64,000 bases of DNA from Planctomycetota bacterium (GCA_017303555.1 JAFLCN010000002.1:62001-126000); one strand, 5' to 3'. Counted from the stretch's first letter, positions 54,121 to 63,722 are shown. Program-made: numbers and translations. Notes: generated by a model not told the origin, from the sequence alone.

Positions 54121-54150
54121 TTGCTTTTCCGGGCCTTGAGCAAGTAGCAT
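54121..54150 (+). promoter_or_regulatory. Possible promoter of second dockerin-like gene
   Basis: TTGCTT (54121-54126) and TAGCAT (54145-54150) are 18 bases apart, in the otherwise empty 300-base gap (53967-54265) before the secreted protein gene. Confidence 0.3.
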
Positions 54151-54265
54151 TGAGGCTCTGAGGGGAGCAGGGTGCGCTCGGTGGGACGCGTGGTACGCGG
54201 ACCTGGGGGTGTCCACCCATCACGGCGAAGGATTGTCAGGCCTGCAAGGGTCGGATTGGATTGTG

Positions 54266-55549
54266 ATGCGCGCGAGTCAACTTCTTAAGCACTTTTTCAT
54301 CACGGGTGCGACGGGCCTGTTGGCCGCGAGCAGCGGGGCCGCGCCGGGCAGATTTGATTTGACGGGAGAGATCGCGGTCACGCCGTCTACTTCGAAGGCG
54401 TTTATCAACCTGAAGGGATGGGTGGCGGCCCAAACCACTTCGGGCCCTGTGCTGTGGAAGAACGGACAATTGCAGACGGTGCCGGGCAAGCCGGGGCGGA
54501 CTTGGACCGCCGTGACCGGGATCAACGACTTCGGTGATGTCTGCGGCATGTACCAGGAATCGACCAGCACGATCGCGCGGGCGTGGGCGTGGTCGAACGG
54601 GCAGTTGGTCGATGGTCCGACCGGGCCTGTGTGGATGTCGAACTCGGCGACCGGAATCAACAATCGGCGCGAGCTGGGCGTGTTCGTGGTGCCGTTCAGT
54701 GTGATCGATTGCGGCAACGGCAGCACGCAGTGGTACGGCAAGGGCGGCTTCGGAAAGACCGGCGCGTGGAAGTCGGCCGGCCCGTGGTCGCAGCAGTGCT
54801 CCACGGCGTGCACCATCTACTCGAGCGTCGCGTACTCGATCAACAACGCGAGCGACCTGCTGGTGAATGGGTATGGCTCGCAGAACCGCGTGGGCGGCGG
54901 CTGCTCGCTCATGAACAGCTACTACGTGTTCTGGAGCAACGGGACGGCGACGACGGTCCCCGATGTCTACTACTCGTCGCAGCCGATGATGAACGACCTC
55001 GGCCAGGTGCTGAGCAACGCATCCTGGATCGAGAACGGCGTCACGAAAGTGGGCATCCAGTTCTGGAGCGGGGGCGTCGCGACCAAGATCTACACGTTCG
55101 GCAATCTGGTTCCGGGAATGACCGTTCCGAGCGGCCCGCTCCGCATGAACACGCTCGGTCAGATCATCGCCACCAGCGTCGGAACGCCGACCGGCCTGTA
55201 CCAGGACGGAAAGTGGTACGACCTGCGTTCGCTCGCCAATCTCCCCGCCGATGTGACGATCACCATGCTCCTCGACATCAACGATGTCGGGCAGATCGTC
55301 GCGAGCGGCAAGCGCGGCAACGCCTCGCGGCTCTTCGTGCTGACGCAGCGGGCGTTCTGCCCCGCGGATCTGAACTTCGACGGTGTGGTGGATGACCTCG
55401 ACTACGCGCTCTTTGTCCAGGCGTACTCCAAGATCGAGTGCCCGGCCCCGCCCGCGGAATGCCCGGGAGATCTCAATGTGGACGGCATCGTGGACGACGC
55501 CGATTTCACGCTCTTCCTGCTTTCGTACAACCTGACCTTCTGCCCGTAG
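54266..55549 (+). CDS. Secreted HAF-repeat-like protein with dockerin-like repeats
   Basis: Exported protein of 427 residues. A signal peptide (about 1-26) is followed by repeats of the type AVTGINDFGDVCGMYQE, SATGINNRRELGVFV and LLDINDVGQIVASG, which match the pattern of HAF/extracellular repeats predicted to form a propeller-like fold. The C-terminus has two Asp-rich calcium loops, CPADLNFDGVVDDLDY and CPGDLNVDGIVDDADF, of the dockerin type. The upstream longest frame to 54209 was rejected in favour of the ATG at 54266, where the signal peptide begins. A surface role is likely; ligand unknown. Confidence 0.78.
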   Translation: MRASQLLKHFFITGATGLLAASSGAAPGRFDLTGEIAVTPSTSKAFINLKGWVAAQTTSGPVLWKNGQLQTVPGKPGRTWTAVTGINDFGDVCGMYQESTSTIARAWAWSNGQLVDGPTGPVWMSNSATGINNRRELGVFVVPFSVIDCGNGSTQWYGKGGFGKTGAWKSAGPWSQQCSTACTIYSSVAYSINNASDLLVNGYGSQNRVGGGCSLMNSYYVFWSNGTATTVPDVYYSSQPMMNDLGQVLSNASWIENGVTKVGIQFWSGGVATKIYTFGNLVPGMTVPSGPLRMNTLGQIIATSVGTPTGLYQDGKWYDLRSLANLPADVTITMLLDINDVGQIVASGKRGNASRLFVLTQRAFCPADLNFDGVVDDLDYALFVQAYSKIECPAPPAECPGDLNVDGIVDDADFTLFLLSYNLTFCP

Positions 55550-55559
55550 CGCGTTGCGA

Positions 55560-57284
55560 TCAGTTCGACGGGCGCAGATCCTCGAGCGTTGCTTCGACGC
55601 TTTTGCGACCATTCCAGTTGTTGATCTCCGGCGATACCAGCACATCGAACGCGCGCCCCGGACGCAGCGCGGTTCCGGACGTGACAAGGTCGGTCGTCCA
55701 GTTCCACGCCTTCACGCGGAGCGTGCTCGAGCCGTGCTTGAGGTCAAACCGGATGTGCTTCCCGGTCTTCCCGAGCGCACGCGGTTCGGAAGCAATCGTC
55801 GCGCCGCGAACCAGCAGCAAAGGACGCGCGTTCTCGCGTCCGAACGGCGCGAGCGAATCGAGCGCCTCGGCCTGCGCCATGTTGAGTTCGCCGATGACGC
55901 ACTCGGCATCCACCAGCCGCCGCGGCACCAGGTGATCGGGGGACAGCCGCTCATTCGCGTACGCCACGAACGCCTGCTCGAACGCCCCGAGCCGATCCGA
56001 GCGCACTTTCAATCCCGCCGCCATCGCGTGCCCGCCGAACGATTCCAGGTGCTCGGCGCATGCCTCGAGCGCCGCGTGCAGATCGAACCCCTCGATCGAG
56101 CGCCCAGACCCATGGCAGAGGTCGCCCTCGCGCTGCAGCAGAATCGTCGGCCGGTGGTAGAGGCCGACAAGCCTCGAACAGCAAATGCCCACGACCCCCC
56201 TGTGCCACGCCTGATCGCACAGGACGATCGCCCGTCGCGAACCATCGGTCATGCCGGCGCCAATCGCCAGGCCGGCGGCGTGCTCGGTGATCTTGGCTTC
56301 CATCCTCCGCCGCTCGTCGTTCCAGCCGGTCAGAGATTCGGCGATCTGGCGGGCGCGTGACTCGTCCGCGGTCGTCAGCATCTCGAGCGCTTCGCGCGCG
56401 TGCCCGAGCCGTCCGATGGCGTTCAGCCTCGGTCCGAGCCGGAAGCCGATGTCGGACGCATCCACCTCGTCACCGCCGAGTCCGGATTCATCCCGCAGCG
56501 CCCGCACCCCAACCATCGCGCTCCGCTTGATCTGATCGAGCCCGAAGCGCGCCAGCACGCGGTTCTCGCCTCGGAGGGGCACAACATCCGCGATGACGCC
56601 CATCGCGGCGAGCGCGAGCAACTCGATGAGCATCTTCTGAAGCTCCGGCGTGACACGAGCCGCACCGCTCGCGATCGTCGCAAGCCGCCATGCAACCTTG
56701 AACGCAACTCCGGCGCCGCACAAATCCGGGAACGGGTAGGGCGTTTCACCCGGCACGAGCGGATGCACGATGGCCAGCGCCGGCGGCAAGGCGCTTGCAT
56801 CGCGCGGGGGCGTGTGATGATCGGTGATGATGAGATCGACCCCGCGTTCCCCGGCGATGCGCGCCGGGCCAACGGCGGTGACGCCGCAATCGACGCTGAT
56901 GATCAGATCGTGGTTGTCGCACAGCTTGGCGATCGCTTCCGCGTTCAGTCCGTACCCCTCTTCGAGGCGGTGGGGGAGATAGGTCGCGACCGCGGCGCTC
57001 GGTTCGATCGCGCGGATCATGTGCCAGAGAATCGCGGCCGCGGACACGCCGTCCACGTCGTAATCCGCGTAGATGACGATGCGCTGGCGTTCGCGGATGG
57101 CCTTGAAGATCCGGGCTGCCGCGGGCTCCAGGCCCGGCATCAGCGATGGCTCGTGGAGCTGTTTGAGCGAGGGCTGAAGAAAACCGGGGTCGGAGATCCC
57201 GCGAGCGTCGAGCACGCGCTGAATGAGCGGCCTGCTTGAGGTGTCGGCATTCCGGAGCGTCCAGGCCGAACGCAACCCACGCAT
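55560..57284 (-). CDS. recJ: Single-stranded-DNA-specific exonuclease RecJ
   Basis: 5'-3' exonuclease on single-stranded DNA, used in recombination and mismatch repair. The protein is 574 residues. DHH-family motifs are clear: YADYDVDGVSA (72-82), SVDCGVT, and ITDHHTPP (about 151-158), followed by the DHHA1 domain with GSGRSIEGFDLHAAL and a C-terminal OB-like domain. The ATG at 57284 is preferred to that at 57422, since the extra 46 residues are low-complexity. The 140-base divergent gap to the adenosyltransferase gene must hold both promoters. Confidence 0.92.
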   Translation of the reverse strand: MRGLRSAWTLRNADTSSRPLIQRVLDARGISDPGFLQPSLKQLHEPSLMPGLEPAAARIFKAIRERQRIVIYADYDVDGVSAAAILWHMIRAIEPSAAVATYLPHRLEEGYGLNAEAIAKLCDNHDLIISVDCGVTAVGPARIAGERGVDLIITDHHTPPRDASALPPALAIVHPLVPGETPYPFPDLCGAGVAFKVAWRLATIASGAARVTPELQKMLIELLALAAMGVIADVVPLRGENRVLARFGLDQIKRSAMVGVRALRDESGLGGDEVDASDIGFRLGPRLNAIGRLGHAREALEMLTTADESRARQIAESLTGWNDERRRMEAKITEHAAGLAIGAGMTDGSRRAIVLCDQAWHRGVVGICCSRLVGLYHRPTILLQREGDLCHGSGRSIEGFDLHAALEACAEHLESFGGHAMAAGLKVRSDRLGAFEQAFVAYANERLSPDHLVPRRLVDAECVIGELNMAQAEALDSLAPFGRENARPLLLVRGATIASEPRALGKTGKHIRFDLKHGSSTLRVKAWNWTTDLVTSGTALRPGRAFDVLVSPEINNWNGRKSVEATLEDLRPSN

Positions 57285-57424
57285 GGGCGGGGAGTTGCGG
57301 TCGCCACCCGCAGCGACCTCGATCGGTCGGATACTCTGTTCGTTGGGAGTTGGAAAGGCGGAGTGGGACACGGGTGCCGATGGGTACTGAAGAGTCAGAT
57401 GAGGCGGATCAGGATTGGCCAACG

Positions 57425-58012
57425 ATGGTGAAGCTGAACAAGATATACACCCGCACGGGCGACGACGGGACGACGGGATTGGTCGGCGGACAGCGCGTCC
57501 GCAAGACCGCCCCCCGCGTCGAGGCCTACGGGACCGTGGACGAGGCGAACTCGTTCATCGGCCTTGCTGTTCTGCACGCCGGCGAGGGCTCGAAAGTCTT
57601 CGCGGTCCTGCGGGCGATCCAGAACGACCTCTTTGATGTTGGCGCGGATCTGGCCACTCCGATCGCGCCGGATGAAAGACCGGGGGCCGCACTCCGAATC
57701 ACCGCTGGCCAGGTTGAACGGCTGGAGCGGCTGATCGACGAGTTCAACGAGCCGATCCCCGCCCTGACGAGCTTCGTGCTGCCGGGCGGCACACCTCTCG
57801 CGGCGGAGTTGCACGCAGCCCGAACGGTCTCTCGGCGGGCGGAGCGAGCCGCCGTTGCACTCCTGGATGCCGAACCAGCCGCGACCAGCCCCGAAGCGAT
57901 TCGCTACCTGAACCGCTTGAGCGATTTATTGTTTGTTCTTGCACGGGCGGCGAACGCAAACGGGGCGTCCGATGTACTCTGGCGACCGGGGGCGGGCCGA
58001 TCACGCGATTAG
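57425..58012 (+). CDS. Cob(I)alamin adenosyltransferase, PduO-type
   Basis: Transfers adenosyl from ATP to cob(I)alamin to give adenosylcobalamin. The protein is 195 residues. The ATP-binding N-terminus is KIYTRTGDDGTTGL (about 5-18), VEAYGTVDEANSFIG follows, and the C-terminal helix has TVSRRAERAAV and LNRLSDLLFVLAR, all PduO-type hallmarks. ATG at 57425 is favoured; an ATG at 57380 would add 15 acidic residues. The start of the phosphatase gene abuts its stop. Adenosylcobalamin could serve methylmalonyl-CoA mutase, complementing the methylcitrate genes, but no mutase is in the window. Confidence 0.92.
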   Translation: MVKLNKIYTRTGDDGTTGLVGGQRVRKTAPRVEAYGTVDEANSFIGLAVLHAGEGSKVFAVLRAIQNDLFDVGADLATPIAPDERPGAALRITAGQVERLERLIDEFNEPIPALTSFVLPGGTPLAAELHAARTVSRRAERAAVALLDAEPAATSPEAIRYLNRLSDLLFVLARAANANGASDVLWRPGAGRSRD

Positions 58013-59518
58013 ATGATGAAGAAAGCCCCCCCTACACGCTCGCTCAATACCTCCGAATTCGCGGGCGAGTTCGAGGTACACACGCTCCGGCTGCTCAAGC
58101 AGCGGTTCGTTGTTTTCTGCACTGTCGGTGCGATCCTCGGGATGCTCGTGACGGGCGTGGGGCTTGTCGTTTCGCTGGTGAGCACCTTTTCAGATGCCGC
58201 GTTCGATGCGGGCGTCTTTGTAAAGCTGTGGCGTTCAGTCTGGGCGGCGGGCAAGGCGGTCGGGACGAGCGTTGTGCCCGTCACCGTCTTCATCTCGGCG
58301 TTGCTCTGGGTCCAGCGCGGCCGCGTGCTCGAGCGCTCCCTGCTTCGGCTTTCGCAGGTCGTGGTGGTGGTGGTCGGCGCTTTCCACCTGATCGTGGCGC
58401 AGCTCGGTTGGGGCGGCAGCATCGGCTGGCTCGAAGCTTCGTTGACTCTTCTGCTCGCATGCATCCTTCTCCCGTGGTCGGCCCGATCGGCATTGCTCGC
58501 AGCGGGAGCGCTGCTGGTCACAAACTGCACGGTCCGTTTGCTGGGAGGATCGGGGTTCGCCGGGTTGATCGCCCACTTTGCTTTGTCCATCGCGCTGTTC
58601 GCGCCCAGCGTGCTGATCGCCTGGCTGAAGCACTCGCAGTATGCAAGCCAGTTCAAGATGGCCGTTCTCCAGCAGCGCTACGGCGAAGTCCGACGGGAAT
58701 TGACCGATGCGCGCCGGATTCACGAGGCGCTCTTCCCGGCACGCATCGATGCCGGGCCGCTCCGACTGGAGTACCAGTACGAACCGATGCGTCAGATCGG
58801 CGGCGATTATCTTTACGCGCACATCGGGCCGGGCGTGAACGGGGGACAGCGCCTCAGCGCCGTTCTTCTGGATGTCACGGGGCACGGGATTCCCGCGGCG
58901 CTCACCGTCAACCGTCTGCACGGTGAACTCGAACGCGTGTTCGCCGAAGACCCCACCATCCAGCCGGGCGCGGTGCTGTGCCTGCTGAACCGGTACGTCC
59001 ACCTCACGCTCGCCTCGCATTCGGTGTATGTCACCGCGCTCTGCCTCCGGATCGATTCGAGCACCGGAGTGCTCGAGTTTGCGAGCGGCGGCCATCCGCC
59101 GGCGTTCCTGATCGGCGTGGACGGAACGGTGCGCGAGCTGAATTCGACGGCGTACGTGCTCGGGGCGTGCGAGGCCGCCGACTTCGATGCGGCGCAGCTC
59201 GTCACCGAGTTCGGGCCGGGCGACACGCTCGTCGCGTACACCGACGGCGCCATCGAGGCCCGCGACCGCGCGGGCAAGATGCTGGGTGTCCAGGGCTTCC
59301 TGCGGATGGTGGCGTCGATGGCGTCGAGCCAGCGATCGGGCCGTGCCTGGAGCAGAGAACTGCTGAGCGCGGTCGAGAGTTTCCGCTACGGCCCCCCGGC
59401 CGACGACACGCTCGTCGTCGAGATCGAGCGTGCGCTCCGCGACGCCGACCTGGAAAATGCCGGTGTGCGGATCGGTTCCCTGGCAGAGGGTCGCGCGGTC
59501 GCGCCGGTCAGTCCTTGA
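58013..59518 (+). CDS. Membrane-bound SpoIIE/RsbU-type PP2C phosphatase
   Basis: Serine/threonine phosphatase of 501 residues. About five membrane helices (about 30-220) form a sensor-like N-terminal part; the PP2C domain (about 260-485) has the metal residues in IGGDYLYA and LDVTGHGIPAA, and VAYTDGAIEARD and ADDTLVVEI at the end. This family dephosphorylates anti-sigma-factor antagonists in partner-switching systems; no such partner is in the window. The ATG follows the preceding stop without a gap. Its stop overlaps the convergent MazG-like gene by 11 bases. Confidence 0.9.
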   Translation: MMKKAPPTRSLNTSEFAGEFEVHTLRLLKQRFVVFCTVGAILGMLVTGVGLVVSLVSTFSDAAFDAGVFVKLWRSVWAAGKAVGTSVVPVTVFISALLWVQRGRVLERSLLRLSQVVVVVVGAFHLIVAQLGWGGSIGWLEASLTLLLACILLPWSARSALLAAGALLVTNCTVRLLGGSGFAGLIAHFALSIALFAPSVLIAWLKHSQYASQFKMAVLQQRYGEVRRELTDARRIHEALFPARIDAGPLRLEYQYEPMRQIGGDYLYAHIGPGVNGGQRLSAVLLDVTGHGIPAALTVNRLHGELERVFAEDPTIQPGAVLCLLNRYVHLTLASHSVYVTALCLRIDSSTGVLEFASGGHPPAFLIGVDGTVRELNSTAYVLGACEAADFDAAQLVTEFGPGDTLVAYTDGAIEARDRAGKMLGVQGFLRMVASMASSQRSGRAWSRELLSAVESFRYGPPADDTLVVEIERALRDADLENAGVRIGSLAEGRAVAPVSP

Positions 59519-59831
59519 CCCCTTCGACCAGCCCCGGAATGGTGTACTTCTGCAGCGCCTTCTCGAAGCTCACACCCGTGATGTTCGCGATCGTTGCCAG
59601 CCATGCCAGCACGTCGGCAAACTCCTCCTCCAGATTGGCACGCTGTTCCGGAGTCGGCGTTTTCCCGGGCAGGTTGGCGTGCAACGCCGTCGCCAGCTCT
59701 CCGAACTCTTCCGTCAGCAGCAGGAACGTGCCCGCAACGCCCCGCTTGCTGTCGCTCGCGTAATATCGATCCCGAATCAGCCGCTGGAAACCCTCGAGAG
59801 TCAGCGGCGGAGTGTGAGACGGTGTGTCCAT
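59508..59831 (-). CDS. MazG-like nucleotide pyrophosphohydrolase
   Basis: Predicted all-alpha NTP pyrophosphatase of 107 residues. The metal-binding EExxE motif is EEFGEL (about 41-46), and the second acidic helix is EEEFADVLAWL (about 68-78), the standard pair of the MazG/dUTPase superfamily. It would clear non-canonical NTPs. The upstream part of the longest frame is rejected because it lies antisense to the lipoprotein gene; the start at 59831 overlaps that divergent gene's start by eight bases. Confidence 0.8.
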   Translation of the reverse strand: MDTPSHTPPLTLEGFQRLIRDRYYASDSKRGVAGTFLLLTEEFGELATALHANLPGKTPTPEQRANLEEEFADVLAWLATIANITGVSFEKALQKYTIPGLVEGVKD

Positions 59832-61239
59832 AAGAACCAACTTAGCACAAGCAACGCGGCGTCGCTCTGGTTGGCCGGCTGTGGCCGCGGCGCTCGCCTC
59901 GCTCCTCAGCGCCTGCACGAGCCCGTTCAACGTCGCGCAGGAGCGCCTGCGCGCGGAGCACCAGGCTGGCGACTTTGCCGGCGCCGCCAGAACTCTGGAC
60001 GATCCCGAAACGATCGATGCCTTCGGGAATCGAAGCAAGCTCCTCTGGCTGATGGATCGGGGTGGTGTGGCACTGGCCGAGAACGACTCCGCGAAAACCA
60101 TGCGGACTCTGGAGGATGCCGAAAAGCGGATCGAAGCCCAGCGCGAGCTGACCGCTTCGGAGCAGGCTTCTCAATGGATCTTCAACGACACCGTTGTTCC
60201 GTACGTGGCCCAGCCGTACGAGGACATGTACATCAACGTCTTCAAAATGCTCGCCCAGCTCGAGCAAGGCAATCTCGACGGCGGCGCAACCGTTGAGGCA
60301 CGCCGGATGGCCAGCAAATCGAACATCCTGCGTGATCAGTACCTGCGCGAAGAACGTGCGCTCAAGGACAAGTCCGGCGCCGGATACGCCGCCGCGGAGC
60401 GCTCCGGCGCCGCCCAGCGATTCGCAACGCCGACCGGCGGCGAGTTCATCGAGAGCCCGCTCGGAACTTTCCTTTCCGCCATCACGTTCATGAAGGTCGG
60501 CGATCGTGAGTTTCAGCGCGTAGCGGGGCGCCGCCTGCTTCAGGCGATGCAGACGCAGCCGAAGCTCTTTCCCGACGTCAACCCGCAGGCTTTCAACTCG
60601 CTCTCCGATCTCGAGCCGAGCGCGGGCAACGTGCTGCTCGTCGCGCTCACCGGTTGCGGCCCGTATCTCGTCGCTCGACGCGAGGGACCGATCGCGGTCT
60701 TCTCGTTTCCCGTGTATTTCGAGCTCCCGGAAATGAAACTCCGAGGCAGCGCCGTCTCCGCCGTTCGGATCGAAGTCCAGGATTCATCCGGCACCGTCCG
60801 TGAGGGCGGCTCGCTTCAATTGGTGGAAAGCCTCGGAGCCGTCGCGGCAGAGAACTTCCGTCGGCAGTTTCCACTTATTTATCAACGCACGATGGCCCGT
60901 TATCTCGTCAAGGCCGGCGCCACCGTCGTCGCGTCGGAAGCCGTCGCGCAAACCCAGAACGACAGCGGAACCCAGTGGATGATCCGATCTCTCGGCGGCC
61001 TCATCGGCTTAGCGGTGCTGGGCGCGACCGAGCAGGCCGATCTGCGGTACTGGGAGTTTCTCCCCGCCAAGGCCTTTGTCGGCCTCCTGACGCTTTCCCC
61101 GGGCTCGCACCGGGTCCGGCTCATCTACCTCGACAGCGGGGGCCGGCCGTTCACCGAGTCGCCTTGGCGCCCGGTCTCCATCCCGGAAGGCCCGGTGGCA
61201 AACCAGTTGACGACCATTGTCGAAACCATGGCCAAGTAG
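59824..61239 (+). CDS. COG3014-family lipoprotein
   Basis: Lipoprotein of 471 residues with signal and lipobox LLSAC (about 27-31). The mature part begins with TPR-like helices (AQERLRAEHQAGDFAGAARTL region) and continues with EDMYINVFKMLAQLEQGN, and ends in a beta-rich domain, the layout of the COG3014 family. The start is GTG at 59824, overlapping the divergent MazG start. In other bacteria COG3014 is encoded with LpoB-like lipoproteins, and the next gene here is one. A role in activating cell-wall synthesis or an outer-membrane complex is inferred from that link. Confidence 0.78.
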   Translation: MSIRTNLAQATRRRSGWPAVAAALASLLSACTSPFNVAQERLRAEHQAGDFAGAARTLDDPETIDAFGNRSKLLWLMDRGGVALAENDSAKTMRTLEDAEKRIEAQRELTASEQASQWIFNDTVVPYVAQPYEDMYINVFKMLAQLEQGNLDGGATVEARRMASKSNILRDQYLREERALKDKSGAGYAAAERSGAAQRFATPTGGEFIESPLGTFLSAITFMKVGDREFQRVAGRRLLQAMQTQPKLFPDVNPQAFNSLSDLEPSAGNVLLVALTGCGPYLVARREGPIAVFSFPVYFELPEMKLRGSAVSAVRIEVQDSSGTVREGGSLQLVESLGAVAAENFRRQFPLIYQRTMARYLVKAGATVVASEAVAQTQNDSGTQWMIRSLGGLIGLAVLGATEQADLRYWEFLPAKAFVGLLTLSPGSHRVRLIYLDSGGRPFTESPWRPVSIPEGPVANQLTTIVETMAK

Positions 61240-61331
61240 CCCCCAATCCGCTCGAAATCCGGCGAACCGCCGCGAAGTTAGTGCGTATAAACTTGTGCCG
61301 ACCCGAATCTGGGTCGAGGGAGAAGTGTGCG

Positions 61332-61934
61332 ATGAACGCTCGTGGACTCGTGATTGCCGGAACTGCCGCCGCCGTGCTTGGAGGCTGCTACAACCCCAAC
61401 TGGTCCGTTCAGCGTACCGACCCGAACACGACGGTTGATGTCGATTACCGCTGGCAGGACGACGATGCGCGCCAGACGTATCAGAAACTGATCGCCGATT
61501 GCCTGGCGCGCCCGTGGGTCGAGAACTTCCGCATGGCGCACGGCGGGAACCGGCCGGTGGTATTTGTCGGCACCGTTCGCAACGAAACGAGCGACTACAT
61601 CGACACCAAGCTGGTGACCAAGCGCTTCGAGGAAGAGCTGATCAACTCCGGACGCGTGCGGGTGGTTGCCGATCGCGATCAGCGGGGCGAGATCCGTGAT
61701 GAGCGTCAGCAGGGGCAGGCTTGGAATATGCCCGAGACGGTGAAGAAGCAGGCGATGGAACTCGGAGCCGACTTCATCATGCTGGGTCGTATCGGCGAAG
61801 TGAAACAGGAAAGCAACGACCGCAAGACCGTCGTGCAGTACTACCAGATCAACCTCGAGATGATCGACATCCAGAGCAACGAAAAAGTCTGGATCGGCTC
61901 AGCGGATGTGAAGAAGGTCGCGCGGCGGCAGTAA
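61332..61934 (+). CDS. LpoB-family lipoprotein (PBP activator-like)
   Basis: Lipoprotein of 200 residues with lipobox LGGC (about 16-19). The core with NRPVVFVGTVRNETSDYIDT and GADFIMLGRIGEVKQES matches the LpoB fold (related to the CsgG nucleotide-independent domain), which in E. coli activates the penicillin-binding protein PBP1b. GGAG nine bases before the ATG at 61332 supports the start. It follows the COG3014 gene by 92 bases, a known pairing. Confidence 0.82.
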   Translation: MNARGLVIAGTAAAVLGGCYNPNWSVQRTDPNTTVDVDYRWQDDDARQTYQKLIADCLARPWVENFRMAHGGNRPVVFVGTVRNETSDYIDTKLVTKRFEEELINSGRVRVVADRDQRGEIRDERQQGQAWNMPETVKKQAMELGADFIMLGRIGEVKQESNDRKTVVQYYQINLEMIDIQSNEKVWIGSADVKKVARRQ

Positions 61935-61949
61935 GCCCGCGATTGGATA

Positions 61950-62486
61950 CTACATCGCCGACGGCAATCCAAAGCATCGGCGCCACGTGCTCACCTGCCC
62001 CATGTGCATCATGAAGTGGCTGGTCAGCATGAACGTAATCGCGATTCCGACCGTGGGGAAGCTCTGGCGGTAGCGCTCATCGGGGGTCGGGTTCTGCAGG
62101 ATCGAGTCGTCGAGCGCTGCGATGCGTTCGTAAGCCGCATCGTGCCCGCGATAAAAGACCTGCGTGATCTTTTCCATCGAGGGGTAGATCGTGCCTTCCG
62201 GATCGTCCTTGCATTCGACTCCGGCCTTGAACAGATCGGTGAATTCCGCGGGCGCAGCGACGGGAGCCGGATCGAGCCCGGCGAGCATCAAAAGACGTGC
62301 GGGGTAAAGCGAAAGGTGGCCGTAGACGAAAGCCGGATGATTGCAGTCGATCACCTTTGTGCCGCTCGTGGTTTCAAATCGGGGCTTGCGTGCAAAGGTT
62401 TGAGGGGTCACGCCGACGAGCATCTTTTCGGAAAGGCCTCTGCCTCTGCGGGCGGCGACGATCAGTTGCTCGAAGACTTGACCCAT
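61950..62486 (-). CDS. DinB-like four-helix protein (DUF1569-type)
   Basis: Protein of 178 residues predicted to be an all-helical four-helix bundle. Histidines in NHPAFVYGHLSLYPARLL (about 49-66) and HFMMHMGQVSTWRR (about 157-170) are placed like the metal-binding triad of the DinB/YfiT superfamily, which includes thiol transferases. AAGGAG six bases before the ATG makes the start secure. The reaction is unknown. Confidence 0.72.
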   Translation of the reverse strand: MGQVFEQLIVAARRGRGLSEKMLVGVTPQTFARKPRFETTSGTKVIDCNHPAFVYGHLSLYPARLLMLAGLDPAPVAAPAEFTDLFKAGVECKDDPEGTIYPSMEKITQVFYRGHDAAYERIAALDDSILQNPTPDERYRQSFPTVGIAITFMLTSHFMMHMGQVSTWRRCFGLPSAM

Positions 62487-62542
62487 TTCCAACTCCTTGT
62501 TTGAACCCGTGTGTTTCGACTCGTATGAACACACTCGATGAT

Positions 62543-63679
62543 CTACGCACCGACGTACCGATCGTAGAGGGCACGCGCCTCTCCTTCGTTCGCCGTCCCT
62601 CGCACGACCGCCCGCGCATCGGCGAAAACGGTCATCTCCACTCCCGGGCGCGGCGCGATCCGGACGAAAAACTCGTTCGCGGTAACCGGCGCGACGGGAG
62701 CGACCTTGGATGCGAGCCGCGACAAGTCGATGCGGGATCCGGCCGCGGGAATCTGGAAAGATCCGCGCCCGCAGAGTGTCGCGGCGGGCCGGGTTCGTTC
62801 GCCCGAAAGGAACTCGTAGCGTCGTTTGGCGCAGCAGATGCACTCCGCCCGGGAAGCCGAATCGGAATATGCAGAGAGATCGATCGTGCGGAACCGCGTG
62901 GATGCGAGATCAAACTCGATGAGGCACGGTTTGGTCTCCCGATCCGGATTCACGACCAGTTCGATCCCCGCCGCGGCCTGGAGCGACGACACGATCGCGA
63001 CCGCGGCCCCGAGCACACCGGCCGTATCGCAGGTCTCGGCTTCGCCATTGGATGATGGCTCGGGAAACACACAGCGCAGACAAGGGCCGCGCCCCGGCCG
63101 GATTGTCATCTGCATCCCTCGCCGGGCGATGACGCCCCCGTAGACGAGCGGGATGCCGTGCTTCACCGCCAGATCGTTCAGCAGGTAGCGGGTTTCGAGA
63201 TTGTCGGTGCCATCGAGAATCAGGTCGGGCTTTCCATGTGCGATGATGAGCGATTCGGCATTCTCGTGTGTCAGGTCGGCGATGTGAGCCGAGATTGCAA
63301 GCGTCGAATTGATCGCGATGGCACGGCGGCGTGCCGCGACGGCCTTGGGCTGACCGGTGCGTGCATCTTCCTCATCAAAGAGCGTCTGGCGCTGAAGGTT
63401 GCTCCACTCGACCACATCCCGATCGACGATTGTCAGCTTTCCGACTCCCGCCCGGGCCAGCTGGTCGATGACCCCGCACCCGAGCGCTCCGCAGCCAATC
63501 ACGACTGCGTGGGAACGTCCAAGAAGCTCCTGGCCGCCCTTGCCGATGCCGGGAAGGATTTCCTGCCGCGAATAACGATCTGCAGAATCCGTCACGTGCA
63601 AGGGTACGTATGGAACCGCGTCGCCCCGCCGGGGTCTCCGGTTGATTTCTAGGGTGGCAAAGAGCGGATTCTGTTCCAT
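62543..63679 (-). CDS. ThiF/MoeB-type E1-like adenylyltransferase
   Basis: Enzyme of 378 residues that would adenylate the C-terminal glycine of a ubiquitin-like sulfur carrier (ThiS or MoaD). DRYSRQEILPGIG starts the domain, the ATP-binding loop is VVIGCGALGCGVIDQLARAG (about 60-79) and the DNLETRYLLND region is the family adenylation motif. CxxC pairs (CLRC and CICC) suggest a zinc site. A C-terminal extension of about 110 residues lies beyond the minimal MoeB. The start at 63679 is uncertain; no ribosome-binding site is clear, and a GTG just before TDSADRYSRQ is an alternative. Confidence 0.82.
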   Translation of the reverse strand: MEQNPLFATLEINRRPRRGDAVPYVPLHVTDSADRYSRQEILPGIGKGGQELLGRSHAVVIGCGALGCGVIDQLARAGVGKLTIVDRDVVEWSNLQRQTLFDEEDARTGQPKAVAARRRAIAINSTLAISAHIADLTHENAESLIIAHGKPDLILDGTDNLETRYLLNDLAVKHGIPLVYGGVIARRGMQMTIRPGRGPCLRCVFPEPSSNGEAETCDTAGVLGAAVAIVSSLQAAAGIELVVNPDRETKPCLIEFDLASTRFRTIDLSAYSDSASRAECICCAKRRYEFLSGERTRPAATLCGRGSFQIPAAGSRIDLSRLASKVAPVAPVTANEFFVRIAPRPGVEMTVFADARAVVRGTANEGEARALYDRYVGA

Positions 63680-63722
63680 ATTCAATCGTGGGGATTGAGC
63701 CCGCTCGGGCCGGGAGTTCTCG

